The position numbers were made by a program, and so were the translations under genes. A stretch of DNA of 45,310 bases from positions 1-45,310 of the forward strand of contig CAJODC010000005.1 in NCBI GenBank assembly GCA_905233215.1. The letters run 5' to 3'. Positions 16,451 through 25,963 of this stretch are shown here, one piece after another. Each line of letters opens with the position of its first letter. Positions within the stretch are counted from its first letter, which is position 1. A model generated the notes under the pieces. It had not been told where the DNA came from. It searched no databases and was given only the letters and a program-made list of their open reading frames with translations. Origin of the DNA: an uncultured Synergistales bacterium. Its GTDB lineage: Bacteria > Synergistota > Synergistia > Synergistales > Aminobacteriaceae.

Positions 16451-16612
16451 TTACAGTACTCGAAGCAATATGTATACTGCTGCCAAAATAGACAGCGAGG
16501 AGTAGCCGAAAATTTTGTAGAGCCTCATCGCCTTTCCGTAATCTGCTTTAGGTGTGTATTCTGACATCTTTTCCCTCATGAGCGAGTCGTAAGTGTACGA
16601 ATCTTTTTTCAT
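16451..16612 (-). CDS. Small single-span membrane protein, 53 residues
   Basis: This short gene fills most of the gap between the TauE/SafE gene and sbcD. The product starts MKKDSYTYDSLMREKMSEYT, has a polar and tyrosine-rich N-terminal half and a hydrophobic segment (about 34-50, IFGYSSLSILAAVYILL) near the C-terminus, ending RVL. It has its own AAAGGG ribosome-binding site 10 nt before ATG 16612, an AT-rich promoter region upstream and a terminator downstream, so it behaves like a complete transcription unit. The orientation would be N-terminus in the cytoplasm with a short C-terminal tail. No family is recognised. Confidence 0.7.
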   Translation of the reverse strand: MKKDSYTYDSLMREKMSEYTPKADYGKAMRLYKIFGYSSLSILAAVYILLRVL

Positions 16613-16668
16613 TATCTTCAAACCCTTTCACATAAATTTTTCTTAATAGAGACTTTTGTGGATAAGCT

Positions 16669-16682
16669 AATTATATATAATT
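16669..16682. promoter_or_regulatory. Palindromic AT-rich -10 region, possibly bidirectional
   Basis: AATTATATATAATT is a perfect palindrome that offers a TATAAT box on each strand, between the divergent small membrane protein gene and sbcD. On the minus strand a TTGCTT lies 18 nt upstream. The -35 boxes are weak on both strands. The rest of the gap (16613-16745) shows no other structure. Confidence 0.4.
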
Positions 16683-16745
16683 TTACGGATAAAGCAAACA
16701 AAAATTCAAGTTTGGTGTATCATTGTCAAAAAGGACTGGGAAGCA

Positions 16746-17945
16746 TTGCGAATACTTCACACATCAGACTGGCACATAGGCAAGAAACTCAAGGAACATG
16801 ACAGAACGGACGAGTACAGGAAATTTTTTGACTGGCTCGCTGACATCATAGCAAGCGAGAAGATTGACGTTTTGATTTCAGCAGGAGACATTTTCGACAA
16901 CCGTAACCCGTCAATAGAGTCTCAGGAAATTTATTACTCGTTTCTGGGAAAAATCGCCGGTAACACATGCCGTCATGTTGTTATCACAGCAGGCAATCAT
17001 GACTCGGCTGCCTTCATTGACGCTCCGTCAGCACTGATGGAACGATGCGATGTCAGCGTTGTAGGCCGTTCGTCAGAAAACGAGATCATCACTCTGAACG
17101 ATGCTCAGGGAAAATTAGAGCTGATTGTGTGCGCTGTACCGTTCCTTCACGAGGACGATATAAAGATGACGGGAGAGAGCGAAAATTTTGAGGACAGCGT
17201 GAAAAAAATCAGAGCCGGGATAGCGGATCATTACGCGAAAATTTTTGACAAAGCCAGAGAATTGCAATCAAGTTTTGACGTTCCCATTGTCGCTATGGGT
17301 CATCTGTTTCTTGACACAAGCAGGAGACAGAATGATGAAGGCGAAAGAACGCTTTACTTAGGAACAGCAATCGAGGTCAGGAAAGATATTTTCCCTGATG
17401 ACATCGCTTATACTGCGCTAGGTCATCTGCATTCACCGCAGAAAGTCGGACGCTCTAACATTCGTTACAGCGGTTCGCCGATTGCTTTGACGTTTGGCGA
17501 ACTTGACGTGAAAAAGTCCGTCAGCATCATTGACTTTGACGGGAAGAATTTTGCCGGAGTAAGAGAGATTCATGTTCCTGTGTTCCAAAAGATGGAAAGA
17601 ATTTCGGGTAACATGGCCGGGATTGAGCGAGAGATTCGCGCCTTCATCGACAAGAACGAGTCAACGTGGCTTGAAGTTATGTACACAGGCAATGAAGCAG
17701 TCGGCGATCTCCGTGAACGTCTTGATGAAATCGTGAAGGGTTCGCTTGTTGAAGTCCTGAGCATACGCAATGAGAGCGTCAGCAACATTCCGATTGTCCA
17801 GCACAATAACATTAACCCTTCGGACATTAAGCCGATGGAGATGCTCGAAAGATATTACAGCGAGAAAAATATTTCTGAGGCGAAACGTGAAATATTTACG
17901 CCTCTCTACAAGGAAATACTCAGAGAATTGGAGATAGATTACTGA
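16746..17945 (+). CDS. sbcD: DNA double-strand break nuclease subunit SbcD
   Basis: SbcD is the Mre11-type manganese nuclease of the SbcCD complex, which opens hairpins and trims blocked DNA ends. The 399-residue protein shows the calcineurin-like metal motifs in order: HTSDWHIGK, SAGDIFDNRNP, TAGNHDSAAF, MGHLFLD and LGHLHSPQ. Length is normal. The start is TTG at 16746 (MRILHTSDWH), the family's usual N-terminus, with AAGGA about 10 nt upstream. sbcC begins 3 nt after the stop, so they are translated from one mRNA. Confidence 0.95.
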   Translation: MRILHTSDWHIGKKLKEHDRTDEYRKFFDWLADIIASEKIDVLISAGDIFDNRNPSIESQEIYYSFLGKIAGNTCRHVVITAGNHDSAAFIDAPSALMERCDVSVVGRSSENEIITLNDAQGKLELIVCAVPFLHEDDIKMTGESENFEDSVKKIRAGIADHYAKIFDKARELQSSFDVPIVAMGHLFLDTSRRQNDEGERTLYLGTAIEVRKDIFPDDIAYTALGHLHSPQKVGRSNIRYSGSPIALTFGELDVKKSVSIIDFDGKNFAGVREIHVPVFQKMERISGNMAGIEREIRAFIDKNESTWLEVMYTGNEAVGDLRERLDEIVKGSLVEVLSIRNESVSNIPIVQHNNINPSDIKPMEMLERYYSEKNISEAKREIFTPLYKEILRELEIDY

Positions 17946-17948
17946 ATC

Positions 17949-20603
17949 ATGAAGATATTGAACATAGAGCTGAAGAATCTCAATTCCCTTCGCGGTGAAT
18001 GGCGCATAGATCTAACCGACAATGCTTACACGTCAGGAGGCATTTTCGCTGTAACAGGTTCAACAGGCGCGGGAAAGAGTACAATTTTTGACGCTGTTTG
18101 CCTTGCTCTTTACGGTAAAACGCCGAGACTCAAGAATTTTCACAAGTACGAGATAATGTCAAAACACACAAGAACCTGCACAGCAAGAGTGAAATTTGAG
18201 GTTGAAGGAAAAATTTACTCTTGCGAGTGGAGTCAGTCAAAAATCAGAAATGAGTTCAAGACTACTCACACCATCAATGAGAATGGACAAAGATTGCAAG
18301 ACTCGGCAGAAAAAGCCGTTGAAAAAATCACGGGGCTAAACTTCCAGCAGTTCACACAAACAATGCTTCTTGCTCAGGGAGAGTTCGATAAATTTCTGAG
18401 AGCTAATGACGCTGACAGATCGAAGATACTCGAACAGGTAACAGGAACAGAGATATACAGCTCAATTTCGACAGCCATATACGAGCGTCAGAAAAAAGAA
18501 CGTAAAGAACTCGACAGGCTTCAGGCACGTTTGGAAGAGATAAAGCCACGAGATAATTTTGGGACTGATGAGGAAATCGCTCGAAGCACAGAGGAAACGA
18601 GGCAGAAATCCTTGAAGGCTGATGAGGAATATTCAGAGACTCAGGCGGAATTTAACTGGCTCAAAAATATTCATGACATAAGACACGAACTTTCACGGCA
18701 AAACTTAGCGATGGAGGCTCAGAAAAGAGAGAGCGAGAATTTCGCCTCCGAACGTTCAAGGCTTGAGACAGCTTTGAGGGCAAAAGAAATCAACCCGTGT
18801 TACTTGCTTTTTGACAACAAAAGAAAACAGGTCAGCAAAAATATTTCAGACTGCGAAAAACTGAAGGCTGAAATTGAAGCTGAACGCTCAAAACTTTCTA
18901 AGCTCGAAAAAGAAGCGGAAGCCTCAGAAAGATTATTGAAACAAAAAACCGCTTCCCTTCCTGAAAACGAAACCCCTGACAGCCTGTGCGCAAAAGCTCT
19001 GTTCCGAGTCGATGACTTCGTGAAAATCTACAAGGATAAATCAACGGCTGAGTCGAACAAAGCAAAAGCAGAACAGGAACTCAAGCAAGCACGGTCATCA
19101 GTCCAAGAAGCGGAACAGTTGCAGGCAAAAGCGAGGGAAGAATACGAACATATACGGGACAAGTTGAGCGAGATTGTGAACTTGAAAGCGTCGGCGATAA
19201 TTGAGGCCGAAAGAAGAAAGCTCAAACCCGGCTGTCCCTGCCCTGTGTGCGGTTCACTTGAACACCCTGCCTTGTCTCATTCAGAAACGGAACAATCATC
19301 TTCAGGGGAGCTTGTGCAGTATGATGACGAACTAGTCCAGACAACTCAACGAGAAAAATCAGCCCTCAAAAAATTACAGGAAGCAGAAAAAATTTCATCA
19401 CAGCGCAAAAATCATGAAGGTAATTGCCGTGAAAAAGTTTCACAGTTCACGGAGCAGATCGAAGAGTATCAGGCAAAAATAATTGAAGCGAAACAATCCG
19501 TCAACGAGATGATATTGCCGATGGGAATCGTTAACGTGAAAAACTGTGAGGAAATCATCTACCGTGTCAAGAAATGGAGAGCCGATATTAACAGCCTGTC
19601 AGACAGAGTAAATCAAATCAACAGCGATATTATGTCGACAAGAAAAATCATTGAGACAAAAAGCGAAGTTTACGAGAAAGCAGTCTCATCTCTTGCCTCA
19701 GAAAAAAGAGAACTCGAAAGTTTATCGGCTGTCTTCGCAAAAGAACTGTCAGAAAAAAATTTTGCTGACGAAAAACATTTCACGGCTTCAATTATCCCGG
19801 ACTCGAAACTCTCAGGACTTCAGAGAAAAGCAAAGTCCATTGATGACGAAATCAGCAGGCTTCAGGCAGTTGTCGCCAACATTGAGGACAAGTTACGCAA
19901 AGAAGAGGCCAGAGCCGTTACCGATAAGAGCCTCGAAGAAGCAGAGAAAGCAATGAACGAAAAGAAGAATGAGTCCGACAGTTTACACAGACAACTGATC
20001 ACTCTTGAGGAAGCAATGAGAAACAGACGCAAAATAGAAGAGGATTACAGGAAAGTTGAAGAAGAGCGCAGGAAGCAAAGCGAAATTTACGGCAACTGGC
20101 AGGCCTTCAGTGATGAATTGGGACAGAAAGACGGCGGTTTATTCAGAGAATTTGTACAGCGAATGACGCTTCAAATGATGGTCAATCAAGCGAATATTCA
20201 GTTGTCAAAAATGAATAACCGTTACACTTTGACGGCAGACAATAAATTATCGCTGAGTGTTGTCGACAATGAACAGGGCGGTGTGATTAGAACTACAGAT
20301 AATCTTTCCGGCGGTGAAAGATTCATCATCAGTCTAGCGTTGGCACTCGGCCTCTCTCAGATTTCAGGAAGCAGAGCGCAGGTCGACTCGCTCTTCATTG
20401 ATGAGGGATTCGGCTCACTCGATGATGACGCTCTCAACTCAGCACTTGAAGCACTCGCCGAAATCAAGCGTGAGGGAAGAATGATCGGTATCATCTCTCA
20501 TGTTTCGGGCATAAGCGAGAGAGTGCCGGCAAAAATCCACGTCATACGGAAAAGCGAAGGCACAAGCATTATCGAAGGTCCGGGCTGTTCGAGAGTCGGT
20601 TAA
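17949..20603 (+). CDS. sbcC: DNA double-strand break ATPase subunit SbcC
   Basis: SbcC is the Rad50-type SMC-like ATPase that partners SbcD. The 884-residue protein has the Walker A motif TGSTGAGKST near residues 36-45, a long coiled coil on both sides of the zinc hook CPCPVCG (C431 and C434, with an extra C429), the signature NLSGGERF and Walker B VDSLFIDEGFGSLD at the C-terminal ATPase lobe. Two such hooks join through zinc to tether DNA ends. At 884 residues it is shorter than the E. coli protein (about 1050), within the range of shorter-armed homologues. The gene follows sbcD by 3 nt. Confidence 0.94.
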   Translation: MKILNIELKNLNSLRGEWRIDLTDNAYTSGGIFAVTGSTGAGKSTIFDAVCLALYGKTPRLKNFHKYEIMSKHTRTCTARVKFEVEGKIYSCEWSQSKIRNEFKTTHTINENGQRLQDSAEKAVEKITGLNFQQFTQTMLLAQGEFDKFLRANDADRSKILEQVTGTEIYSSISTAIYERQKKERKELDRLQARLEEIKPRDNFGTDEEIARSTEETRQKSLKADEEYSETQAEFNWLKNIHDIRHELSRQNLAMEAQKRESENFASERSRLETALRAKEINPCYLLFDNKRKQVSKNISDCEKLKAEIEAERSKLSKLEKEAEASERLLKQKTASLPENETPDSLCAKALFRVDDFVKIYKDKSTAESNKAKAEQELKQARSSVQEAEQLQAKAREEYEHIRDKLSEIVNLKASAIIEAERRKLKPGCPCPVCGSLEHPALSHSETEQSSSGELVQYDDELVQTTQREKSALKKLQEAEKISSQRKNHEGNCREKVSQFTEQIEEYQAKIIEAKQSVNEMILPMGIVNVKNCEEIIYRVKKWRADINSLSDRVNQINSDIMSTRKIIETKSEVYEKAVSSLASEKRELESLSAVFAKELSEKNFADEKHFTASIIPDSKLSGLQRKAKSIDDEISRLQAVVANIEDKLRKEEARAVTDKSLEEAEKAMNEKKNESDSLHRQLITLEEAMRNRRKIEEDYRKVEEERRKQSEIYGNWQAFSDELGQKDGGLFREFVQRMTLQMMVNQANIQLSKMNNRYTLTADNKLSLSVVDNEQGGVIRTTDNLSGGERFIISLALALGLSQISGSRAQVDSLFIDEGFGSLDDDALNSALEALAEIKREGRMIGIISHVSGISERVPAKIHVIRKSEGTSIIEGPGCSRVG

Positions 20604-20605
20604 GT

Positions 20606-20634
20606 TTGACGGAATAATTTGCGCGTGGTAGAAT
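20606..20634 (+). promoter_or_regulatory. Promoter of tRNA-Pro
   Basis: TTGACG (20606-20611) and TAGAAT (20629-20634) are exactly 17 nt apart, starting 2 nt after the sbcC stop. Transcription would begin near 20641, giving a 24-nt leader before the tRNA. Confidence 0.75.
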
Positions 20635-20647
20635 GCCCGCTGTAGTA

Positions 20648-20664
20648 ACGGGGCGTACTCCGTA

Positions 20665-20673
<9 letters not shown>
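20648..20673 (+). repeat. 10-base direct repeat of the tRNA-Pro 5' end
   Basis: ACGGGGCGTA occurs at 20648-20657 and again at 20664-20673, where it forms the start of the tRNA acceptor stem. The first copy lies in the leader. It could compete with the true 5' strand for pairing with the 3' acceptor strand. Confidence 0.6.
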
Positions 20674-20743
<70 letters not shown>

Positions 20744-20745
20744 GC

Positions 20746-20778
20746 AAAAAAATTCCCCCTTGCCAAAAGGTGAGGGGG
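20746..20778 (-). terminator. Intrinsic terminator of pgi
   Basis: On the minus strand CCCCCTCACC (20769-20778) pairs with GGCAAGGGGG (20755-20764) around a TTTT loop, followed by AATTTTTTT. It ends the long oadA-to-pgi operon. The same hairpin on the plus strand lacks a good T run but may still slow transcripts leaving the tRNA. Confidence 0.85.
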
Positions 20779-20793
20779 ATAAATCTTTTCTGA

Positions 20794-22101
20794 TTACTTT
20801 CCGGGCTTGCCGAGAAGTTTGAACATGTTGGCTTTGTAGAACTCAACACCGGGCTGATTGAACGGATTGATTCCGCTGATGTAACCCGAAACTCCGCAGG
20901 CATACTCGAAGAAGTAGAACAATTCACCAAGCGATTTCTCGTCCTGTGCAGGAATCTTCACCATCATGTTGGGTACTCCGCCGTCAACATGAGCCGCTAT
21001 CGTTCCCTGCATTGCGCACTGATTGACCCAGCTCATTTTCTTTCCGGCAAGGTAGTTCAGTCCGTCAAGGTCGTTGTCCTGTGCTGTAAGCTCAAAGTCC
21101 CTGCGTGCGTTCTCAATGTTCAAGACCGTCTCGAACATTATTCTGTTTCCGTCCTGAATGAATTGCCCCATTGAGTGCAAGTCCGTAGTGAGGTCGACAC
21201 TTGCCGGGAAAATTCCGCGCTGGTCTTTGCCTTCGCTTTCGCCGTAAAGCTGTTTCCACCACTCTGAGATGTAGTGCATTGAAGGCTCATAGTTGGCGAG
21301 AATTTCAACGGTCTTGCCCTTGCGGTGAAGAATGTTGCGGATTGCTGCGTACTGTAACGCCGGGTTATCCTCGAAAGGTTTGTTGAGAGCGGCTTCACGA
21401 CCTGCTGCAGCTCCGGCCATGAGTGCGTCAATGTCTGCGCCTGACGCAGCGATGGGAAGAAGTCCGACAGCAGTCAGAACGCTGAACCTTCCGCCTACAT
21501 CGTCAGGTATCACGAATGACTCGTAGCCCTCAGTGTCTGCAAGAGTCTTCAACGCACCGCGAGCCTTGTCGGTCGTAGCGTAAATTCTTTTCGCCGCTTC
21601 CTTCGCTCCGTACTTCTTGATCAGCAAGTCTCTGAACACTCTGAACGCTATAGCCGTCTCGGTTGTTGTGCCTGACTTTGAGATTACGTTGACCGAAAAA
21701 TCATGGCCCTCAAGAAGGTCGATGATGTTCTGAATGTAGGTGCTGTTCATGCTGTTGCCGACGTAGTAGATGCGTGGAGTCTTTCTGACTTCGGGTGCAA
21801 GGTCGTTGTAGAATCCGTGTCTCAGGAACTCAATCGCCGCTCTCGCTCCGAGATATGAGCCTCCGATTCCTGCCACTAGAAGAATCTCGGAGTCGCTCTG
21901 AATTTTCTTGGCGGCCATTTTGATTCTTGAGAACTCTTCTTTGTCGTAGTTGACCGGAAGATCAATCCAGCCGAGAAAGTCATTGCCTGCTCCTTTTCGG
22001 GACTTGAGAAGCTCTGCCGCAGAAAGGGTGATTGCCTTCATGCTGTCGATTTCATGAGGACGCACGAATTTCAGCGCGTTTGAATAGTCGAAGCCTGTCA
22101 T
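20794..22101 (-). CDS. pgi: Glucose-6-phosphate isomerase
   Basis: This enzyme interconverts glucose 6-phosphate and fructose 6-phosphate. The 435-residue protein is of the shorter bacterial type. It contains [14 protein letters not shown], the sugar-phosphate-binding [30 protein letters not shown] (PGI signature 1 region) and the [21 protein letters not shown] block. The start has a perfect AGGAGGT upstream. It lies 35 nt after corC, so it is probably the last gene of the oadA operon, although a TATAAT at the end of corC may give it an extra weak promoter. A strong terminator follows. Confidence 0.95.
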   Translation of the reverse strand: MTGFDYSNALKFVRPHEIDSMKAITLSAAELLKSRKGAGNDFLGWIDLPVNYDKEEFSRIKMAAKKIQSDSEILLVAGIGGSYLGARAAIEFLRHGFYNDLAPEVRKTPRIYYVGNSMNSTYIQNIIDLLEGHDFSVNVISKSGTTTETAIAFRVFRDLLIKKYGAKEAAKRIYATTDKARGALKTLADTEGYESFVIPDDVGGRFSVLTAVGLLPIAASGADIDALMAGAAAGREAALNKPFEDNPALQYAAIRNILHRKGKTVEILANYEPSMHYISEWWKQLYGESEGKDQRGIFPASVDLTTDLHSMGQFIQDGNRIMFETVLNIENARRDFELTAQDNDLDGLNYLAGKKMSWVNQCAMQGTIAAHVDGGVPNMMVKIPAQDEKSLGELFYFFEYACGVSGYISGINPFNQPGVEFYKANMFKLLGKPGK

Positions 22102-22136
22102 AAAAATTACCTCCTGATGAGATTTTTAGGAAACGT

Positions 22137-23402
22137 TTATATTATAGTCAGTTCTTCGTCTTTTTTCGACAGATTCAAAAGAGTTATGCGGTGTTCCTCA
22201 AGTCCCATTACTTTTATCGTCCAGCCGTCATAATGGAACACTTCGCCTTCTTCAGGGAAGCTCCCCGAAATAGTCAGCACTAATCCTCCGATCGTTTCAG
22301 CATCATCGCTGTGAAAGTCAGTGCCGAGTTCGTCATTCAGATTCTCAAGACTCATCATTCCCTGAACGTTGTACGATCCGTCATCGAGTCTCTGAATCTC
22401 TGGTGCTTCCTCGTCGTATTCGTCCTGAATCTCGCCGACTATCTGTTCGAGTATGTCTTCCATTGTTACGATGCCAGCCACACCGCCGTACTCGTCAACG
22501 ATTATCGCAATGTGTATGTGTTCGCGCCTCATGTTTTCGAGAAGTTCGGCCGTCCTTATCGTTTCAGGAACAAATATAGGCTTTCTCAACAAGTCCCTAA
22601 TCCCTGACGTTAAATCGCCCTCGCTGAGTTTCTTCAGTGTGTCCTTCACGTAAAGTATTCCGATGATATTGTCGGGGCTTTCCTCGTAAACGGGTATTCT
22701 TGAGTGTCCTTCCTCCATGAAAAGTTTTACGGCAATTCCGAGAGTGTCATCAGCTTCAAGGGCTATCATGTCCGTTCTAGGTATCATGATTTCGTGGACT
22801 CTCGTTTCGTCAAAATCAATTATCCCGTCAATCATTCTTCGTTCGTTAGCCTCAAGTGCGCCGGACTCCTCGCCGATTTTCACGAACTGTTCTATCTCGT
22901 CCCTAGTAACAAAAACTTTCTGAGTCCCTAAGTCGATATGAAGAAGAAGCCCGATCCCCTTCACGCATTTTTTCATGGCCCAAGCCACAGGGCTAATCAG
23001 GAACGCAAGCACCCTCAATATCGGAGCAGCGAATATCAATACGTTTTCAGAGTAGACCATAGCGGCACTCTTCGGGAGAATCTCGCCAAGTATGACAATT
23101 AGGACGGTCATAACAGGGACAATCACGACAAGAGCGCGAGACCCGAAAAATTCCAGAGCGACACTCGAAGCAAGCGCACTCAAAGAAATATTCACGACAT
23201 TGTTGGCGATTAGGCAGACGGTCAAAGCCTTCTGAGTGTCATCAATGAGCCACTGAAATGTTGACCGAAGAAAATGATACTTCCCTTCCTCCTGAAGAGC
23301 CTTGAGCTTTCCTGTTCCTGTTGACGTTATGGAAGTCTCAGCACCGCTGAAGAACGCCGACAGTAAAAACAGAACGACAAATCCAGCAATCAAACCGCCC
23401 AT
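22137..23402 (-). CDS. CNNM/CorC-type membrane protein (DUF21, two CBS, CorC_HlyC)
   Basis: A 421-residue protein with an N-terminal DUF21 membrane domain of about three or four helices (signature AFFSGAETSITS and ILGEILPKSAAM), a CBS pair (about 200-320, with MIPRTDMIALE and HIAIIVDEYGGVAGIVTMEDILEQ) and a C-terminal CorC_HlyC domain. Relatives move magnesium or sodium, or were named hemolysins (TlyC). The start at 23402 is fixed by GGAGGT 6 nt upstream and shares one base with the ybeY stop (TGATG); a longer in-frame start at 23450 lies inside ybeY and is rejected. In many bacteria this family sits next to ybeY, as here. Confidence 0.9.
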   Translation of the reverse strand: MGGLIAGFVVLFLLSAFFSGAETSITSTGTGKLKALQEEGKYHFLRSTFQWLIDDTQKALTVCLIANNVVNISLSALASSVALEFFGSRALVVIVPVMTVLIVILGEILPKSAAMVYSENVLIFAAPILRVLAFLISPVAWAMKKCVKGIGLLLHIDLGTQKVFVTRDEIEQFVKIGEESGALEANERRMIDGIIDFDETRVHEIMIPRTDMIALEADDTLGIAVKLFMEEGHSRIPVYEESPDNIIGILYVKDTLKKLSEGDLTSGIRDLLRKPIFVPETIRTAELLENMRREHIHIAIIVDEYGGVAGIVTMEDILEQIVGEIQDEYDEEAPEIQRLDDGSYNVQGMMSLENLNDELGTDFHSDDAETIGGLVLTISGSFPEEGEVFHYDGWTIKVMGLEEHRITLLNLSKKDEELTII

Positions 23403-23857
23403 CACAGCACCTCCAGAATTTTCCGGGCAATCTCGTCCTGTTTCGCCCACATTGCTTTCTGATGCTCTTCGTCCTCATGGTCATAGCCCAAAAGGTGAAG
23501 GAATGAATGCGCTATCATCAAGCAGACCGCTTCACGCCGGGACAGTTCCGGGTGTAACTGCTCTGTCATCTCAGGGCATACCACAATATCGCCGAGCATT
23601 AACACCGGCATTCCGTCAGGAACATCATCAATCATCGGGAACGACAAAACGTCTGTCGCTTCGTCAACGTCCCTGTAATCACGGTTGAGTTTTCGTATCT
23701 CGTCAGAAGAGACAAACGACAAAGAGACTTCCGCCGACTCGTATTTCTCGCTGTCGGGGTAAATCTCTCGCAAATATTTTTCTAGTACTGTTGATATTTT
23801 GGGGTAATCTGAATTTTCACTGTCTGATGAATCGTCTACTGTTACCGATAAAATCAA
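23402..23857 (-). CDS. ybeY: Endoribonuclease YbeY
   Basis: YbeY is a zinc metallo-endoribonuclease needed for 16S rRNA 3' maturation and ribosome quality control. The 151-residue protein has the conserved ATDVLSFPM segment, LGDIVVC and the three-histidine zinc motif in AHSFLHLLGYDHE, where the usual glycine after the first histidine is replaced by serine. The start is TTG at 23857 with AGAGG about 10 nt upstream, 6 nt after the pgpH stop. Its end overlaps corC by one base. Confidence 0.93.
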   Translation of the reverse strand: MILSVTVDDSSDSENSDYPKISTVLEKYLREIYPDSEKYESAEVSLSFVSSDEIRKLNRDYRDVDEATDVLSFPMIDDVPDGMPVLMLGDIVVCPEMTEQLHPELSRREAVCLMIAHSFLHLLGYDHEDEEHQKAMWAKQDEIARKILEVL

Positions 23858-23863
23858 GTGTAA

Positions 23864-25963
23864 CTAACCTCTTTCTGATTGTTTCTTGTGTTCAATCTTT
23901 TTCACTTTTCGAGTGTGATACATTGATTGTAACACGGATATTAGCGTCTTCTTTATCACGGTCAAATCTTTCATGGTGAATGCAACGTTCTCGAATTGAT
24001 TTTCGTTTATCTTGCTTTGAACGACTTGATTCACTATCTTTTCGATTTTGCTGACCGCCTGACTGTTGCCCTCAATCTCTCGGATATTAGCGGCTCTCAC
24101 TGCTGCTTCAACCGAGTCGGTAATCATGAGCAACGCAGTTTCTCTTGACTGAGGTTTAGGGCCGGGATAACAGAACTGAGACCACTGGACATTTTCGCCG
24201 AGAGATACGGCTTTGTTGTAGAAATATCGTGTGCTTGTATCGCCGTGATGTTCGGCTATGAAGTCTCTGATTCTTCTTGGGAGATTGGCTTCGTAGGCCA
24301 GTTCGAGTCCGTCTTTCACGTGTGAGATTATCGCTAGCGAACTCAGCATCGGCGACATTGAGTCGTGAATGTTCACGCCTCCGCCCTGATTCTCAACAAA
24401 ATACTCAGGCTTCCGCAGCTTTCCTATGTCGTGATAATACGCTCCTGCCCTGAGTAAGTTTGTGTCCATTCCCAGCTCCATTCCTACGGCTTCAATCAAC
24501 GTCGCTATAGTCAAACTGTGCTGATACGTTCCCGGTGCCTGTCTCTGAAGGTCTCTCAACAACGGGCTTGAAGGGTTGCTGATTTCACGTATGCTCATGA
24601 TTGAGAGTATTCCCAAGTATTCCTCAAAGTATTGAAGTATACCCATCATTGCGTGTGATGAGCCTGCCTCGAAAGCGAAGAAGAGCAACGCTCCACGCCA
24701 AAAAGTTCCGAAACTGTAGGGAATACCTTGAGAGTATCTTATCGACATTCTAACGGCTGTCATCAAGAGTGCCATTATTATGATTCTGAATGAAACCTGA
24801 CGGCGGGACTCCAAATTTCTCATGCAGTAAAATCCCATCGTAGCCCCAAAAGAAGCCAGTGCCAACAATAGCGTTACGTTAGTTACAGCTTGGCCGGTTA
24901 TCACGAAAACTCCCGACACTCCGGCTATCACAGCTATACAGAACGCCAAGTAGCTGTCAATGCACAAGTACGAAATAGTCATGGCCGCCAAAGTCCCTGC
25001 GCCGTATATCCCGATTTTAGCCGCTAAAGTCTCAAATACCCAAGCACAGAGAATTATGAAGACGATACAGAGGAGGCCGGGTTTATTCTCTCCTGCTCCG
25101 TGCTTGAAGATGTCAAGCCACAAAGGAAGAAGAAGCACACAGATTGTTACCGAAATTATTTCTTTGACAGGGAAAACGTCCTCTGTATAACCCTGAAGCC
25201 GTAGAAGTATTGCTGTCTGTTCGGTTACGGTCTCGTTCTGACTGATGATGACATCTCCAGGCTCTAGTTTCCTGTCAATCGTTGGAACGTCATTGATCGC
25301 TGCCTGACGTGCAAGCTCGGTGAGTTCGTTGTCTGTTTTGAGATTCAAGTTGCCTAAGCCCGCGAGTATCTGATAGATGAAGTTAGCGTCTTGAGTTGAA
25401 GCTCCTGACTTCTTGATTTCTTCCCATAAAATCGAGTTAGATTTGTTGGTGCTTGTTCGGTAAATCTTTTCGGATTCAAGGCGGTCAAGATACGCGCTTC
25501 CGACAACGTAAGAGTATTTCGCTATCCTCGTTTTGTCCGCAGGTTTCAGCCTGATGAAAGCGAGAATGAACGCATCAGGGAATGTCGCAAGGTAAGACAG
25601 ATTCCGAGAGGCTTGAAGGTCTTGAAGCTCCTGCATTTCCTCAAGCCTTCTGAGGAGTCTGGAACGTGCCGAAACATCACGGACTGTTACGCTTGACACG
25701 CTCTCGCTGACCATTGAACGCAATATCCGTGCCGACTCCTGATCATCGTAGCGTATTCTCGTGATTACCCTGTAAGTTTCAGGCGAAGGACTGCCGACCT
25801 TGAAGCTGTCCCCCCTGTTGTTGAGCAAAGACCATTGAGCGAGTACGATGAGGATTCCAGCGGCGAAAAGAAACATCATAGGGCCGAAGTAGCTCAGTAT
25901 GAATCCAAAATTTACACGCTCAAAGAAACCACGCTCGGAAGGAATTATTACTCTGCGTTTCAC
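23864..25963 (-). CDS. pgpH: Cyclic-di-AMP phosphodiesterase PgpH-like (7TMR-HDED, HD domain)
   Basis: A 699-residue membrane protein: one N-terminal helix (about 25-46), an extracytoplasmic 7TMR-HDED domain (about 50-270), a block of seven membrane helices (about 275-460) and a cytoplasmic HD phosphohydrolase with the HDIG signature AGAYYHDIGKLRKPEYF and downstream AEHHGDTS. PgpH enzymes hydrolyse c-di-AMP, which controls potassium and cell-wall balance. The start is GTG at 25963 and overlaps the phoH stop by four bases (GTGA). The order phoH-pgpH-ybeY is conserved in many Gram-positive genomes as well. Confidence 0.93.
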   Translation of the reverse strand: MKRRVIIPSERGFFERVNFGFILSYFGPMMFLFAAGILIVLAQWSLLNNRGDSFKVGSPSPETYRVITRIRYDDQESARILRSMVSESVSSVTVRDVSARSRLLRRLEEMQELQDLQASRNLSYLATFPDAFILAFIRLKPADKTRIAKYSYVVGSAYLDRLESEKIYRTSTNKSNSILWEEIKKSGASTQDANFIYQILAGLGNLNLKTDNELTELARQAAINDVPTIDRKLEPGDVIISQNETVTEQTAILLRLQGYTEDVFPVKEIISVTICVLLLPLWLDIFKHGAGENKPGLLCIVFIILCAWVFETLAAKIGIYGAGTLAAMTISYLCIDSYLAFCIAVIAGVSGVFVITGQAVTNVTLLLALASFGATMGFYCMRNLESRRQVSFRIIIMALLMTAVRMSIRYSQGIPYSFGTFWRGALLFFAFEAGSSHAMMGILQYFEEYLGILSIMSIREISNPSSPLLRDLQRQAPGTYQHSLTIATLIEAVGMELGMDTNLLRAGAYYHDIGKLRKPEYFVENQGGGVNIHDSMSPMLSSLAIISHVKDGLELAYEANLPRRIRDFIAEHHGDTSTRYFYNKAVSLGENVQWSQFCYPGPKPQSRETALLMITDSVEAAVRAANIREIEGNSQAVSKIEKIVNQVVQSKINENQFENVAFTMKDLTVIKKTLISVLQSMYHTRKVKKIEHKKQSERG

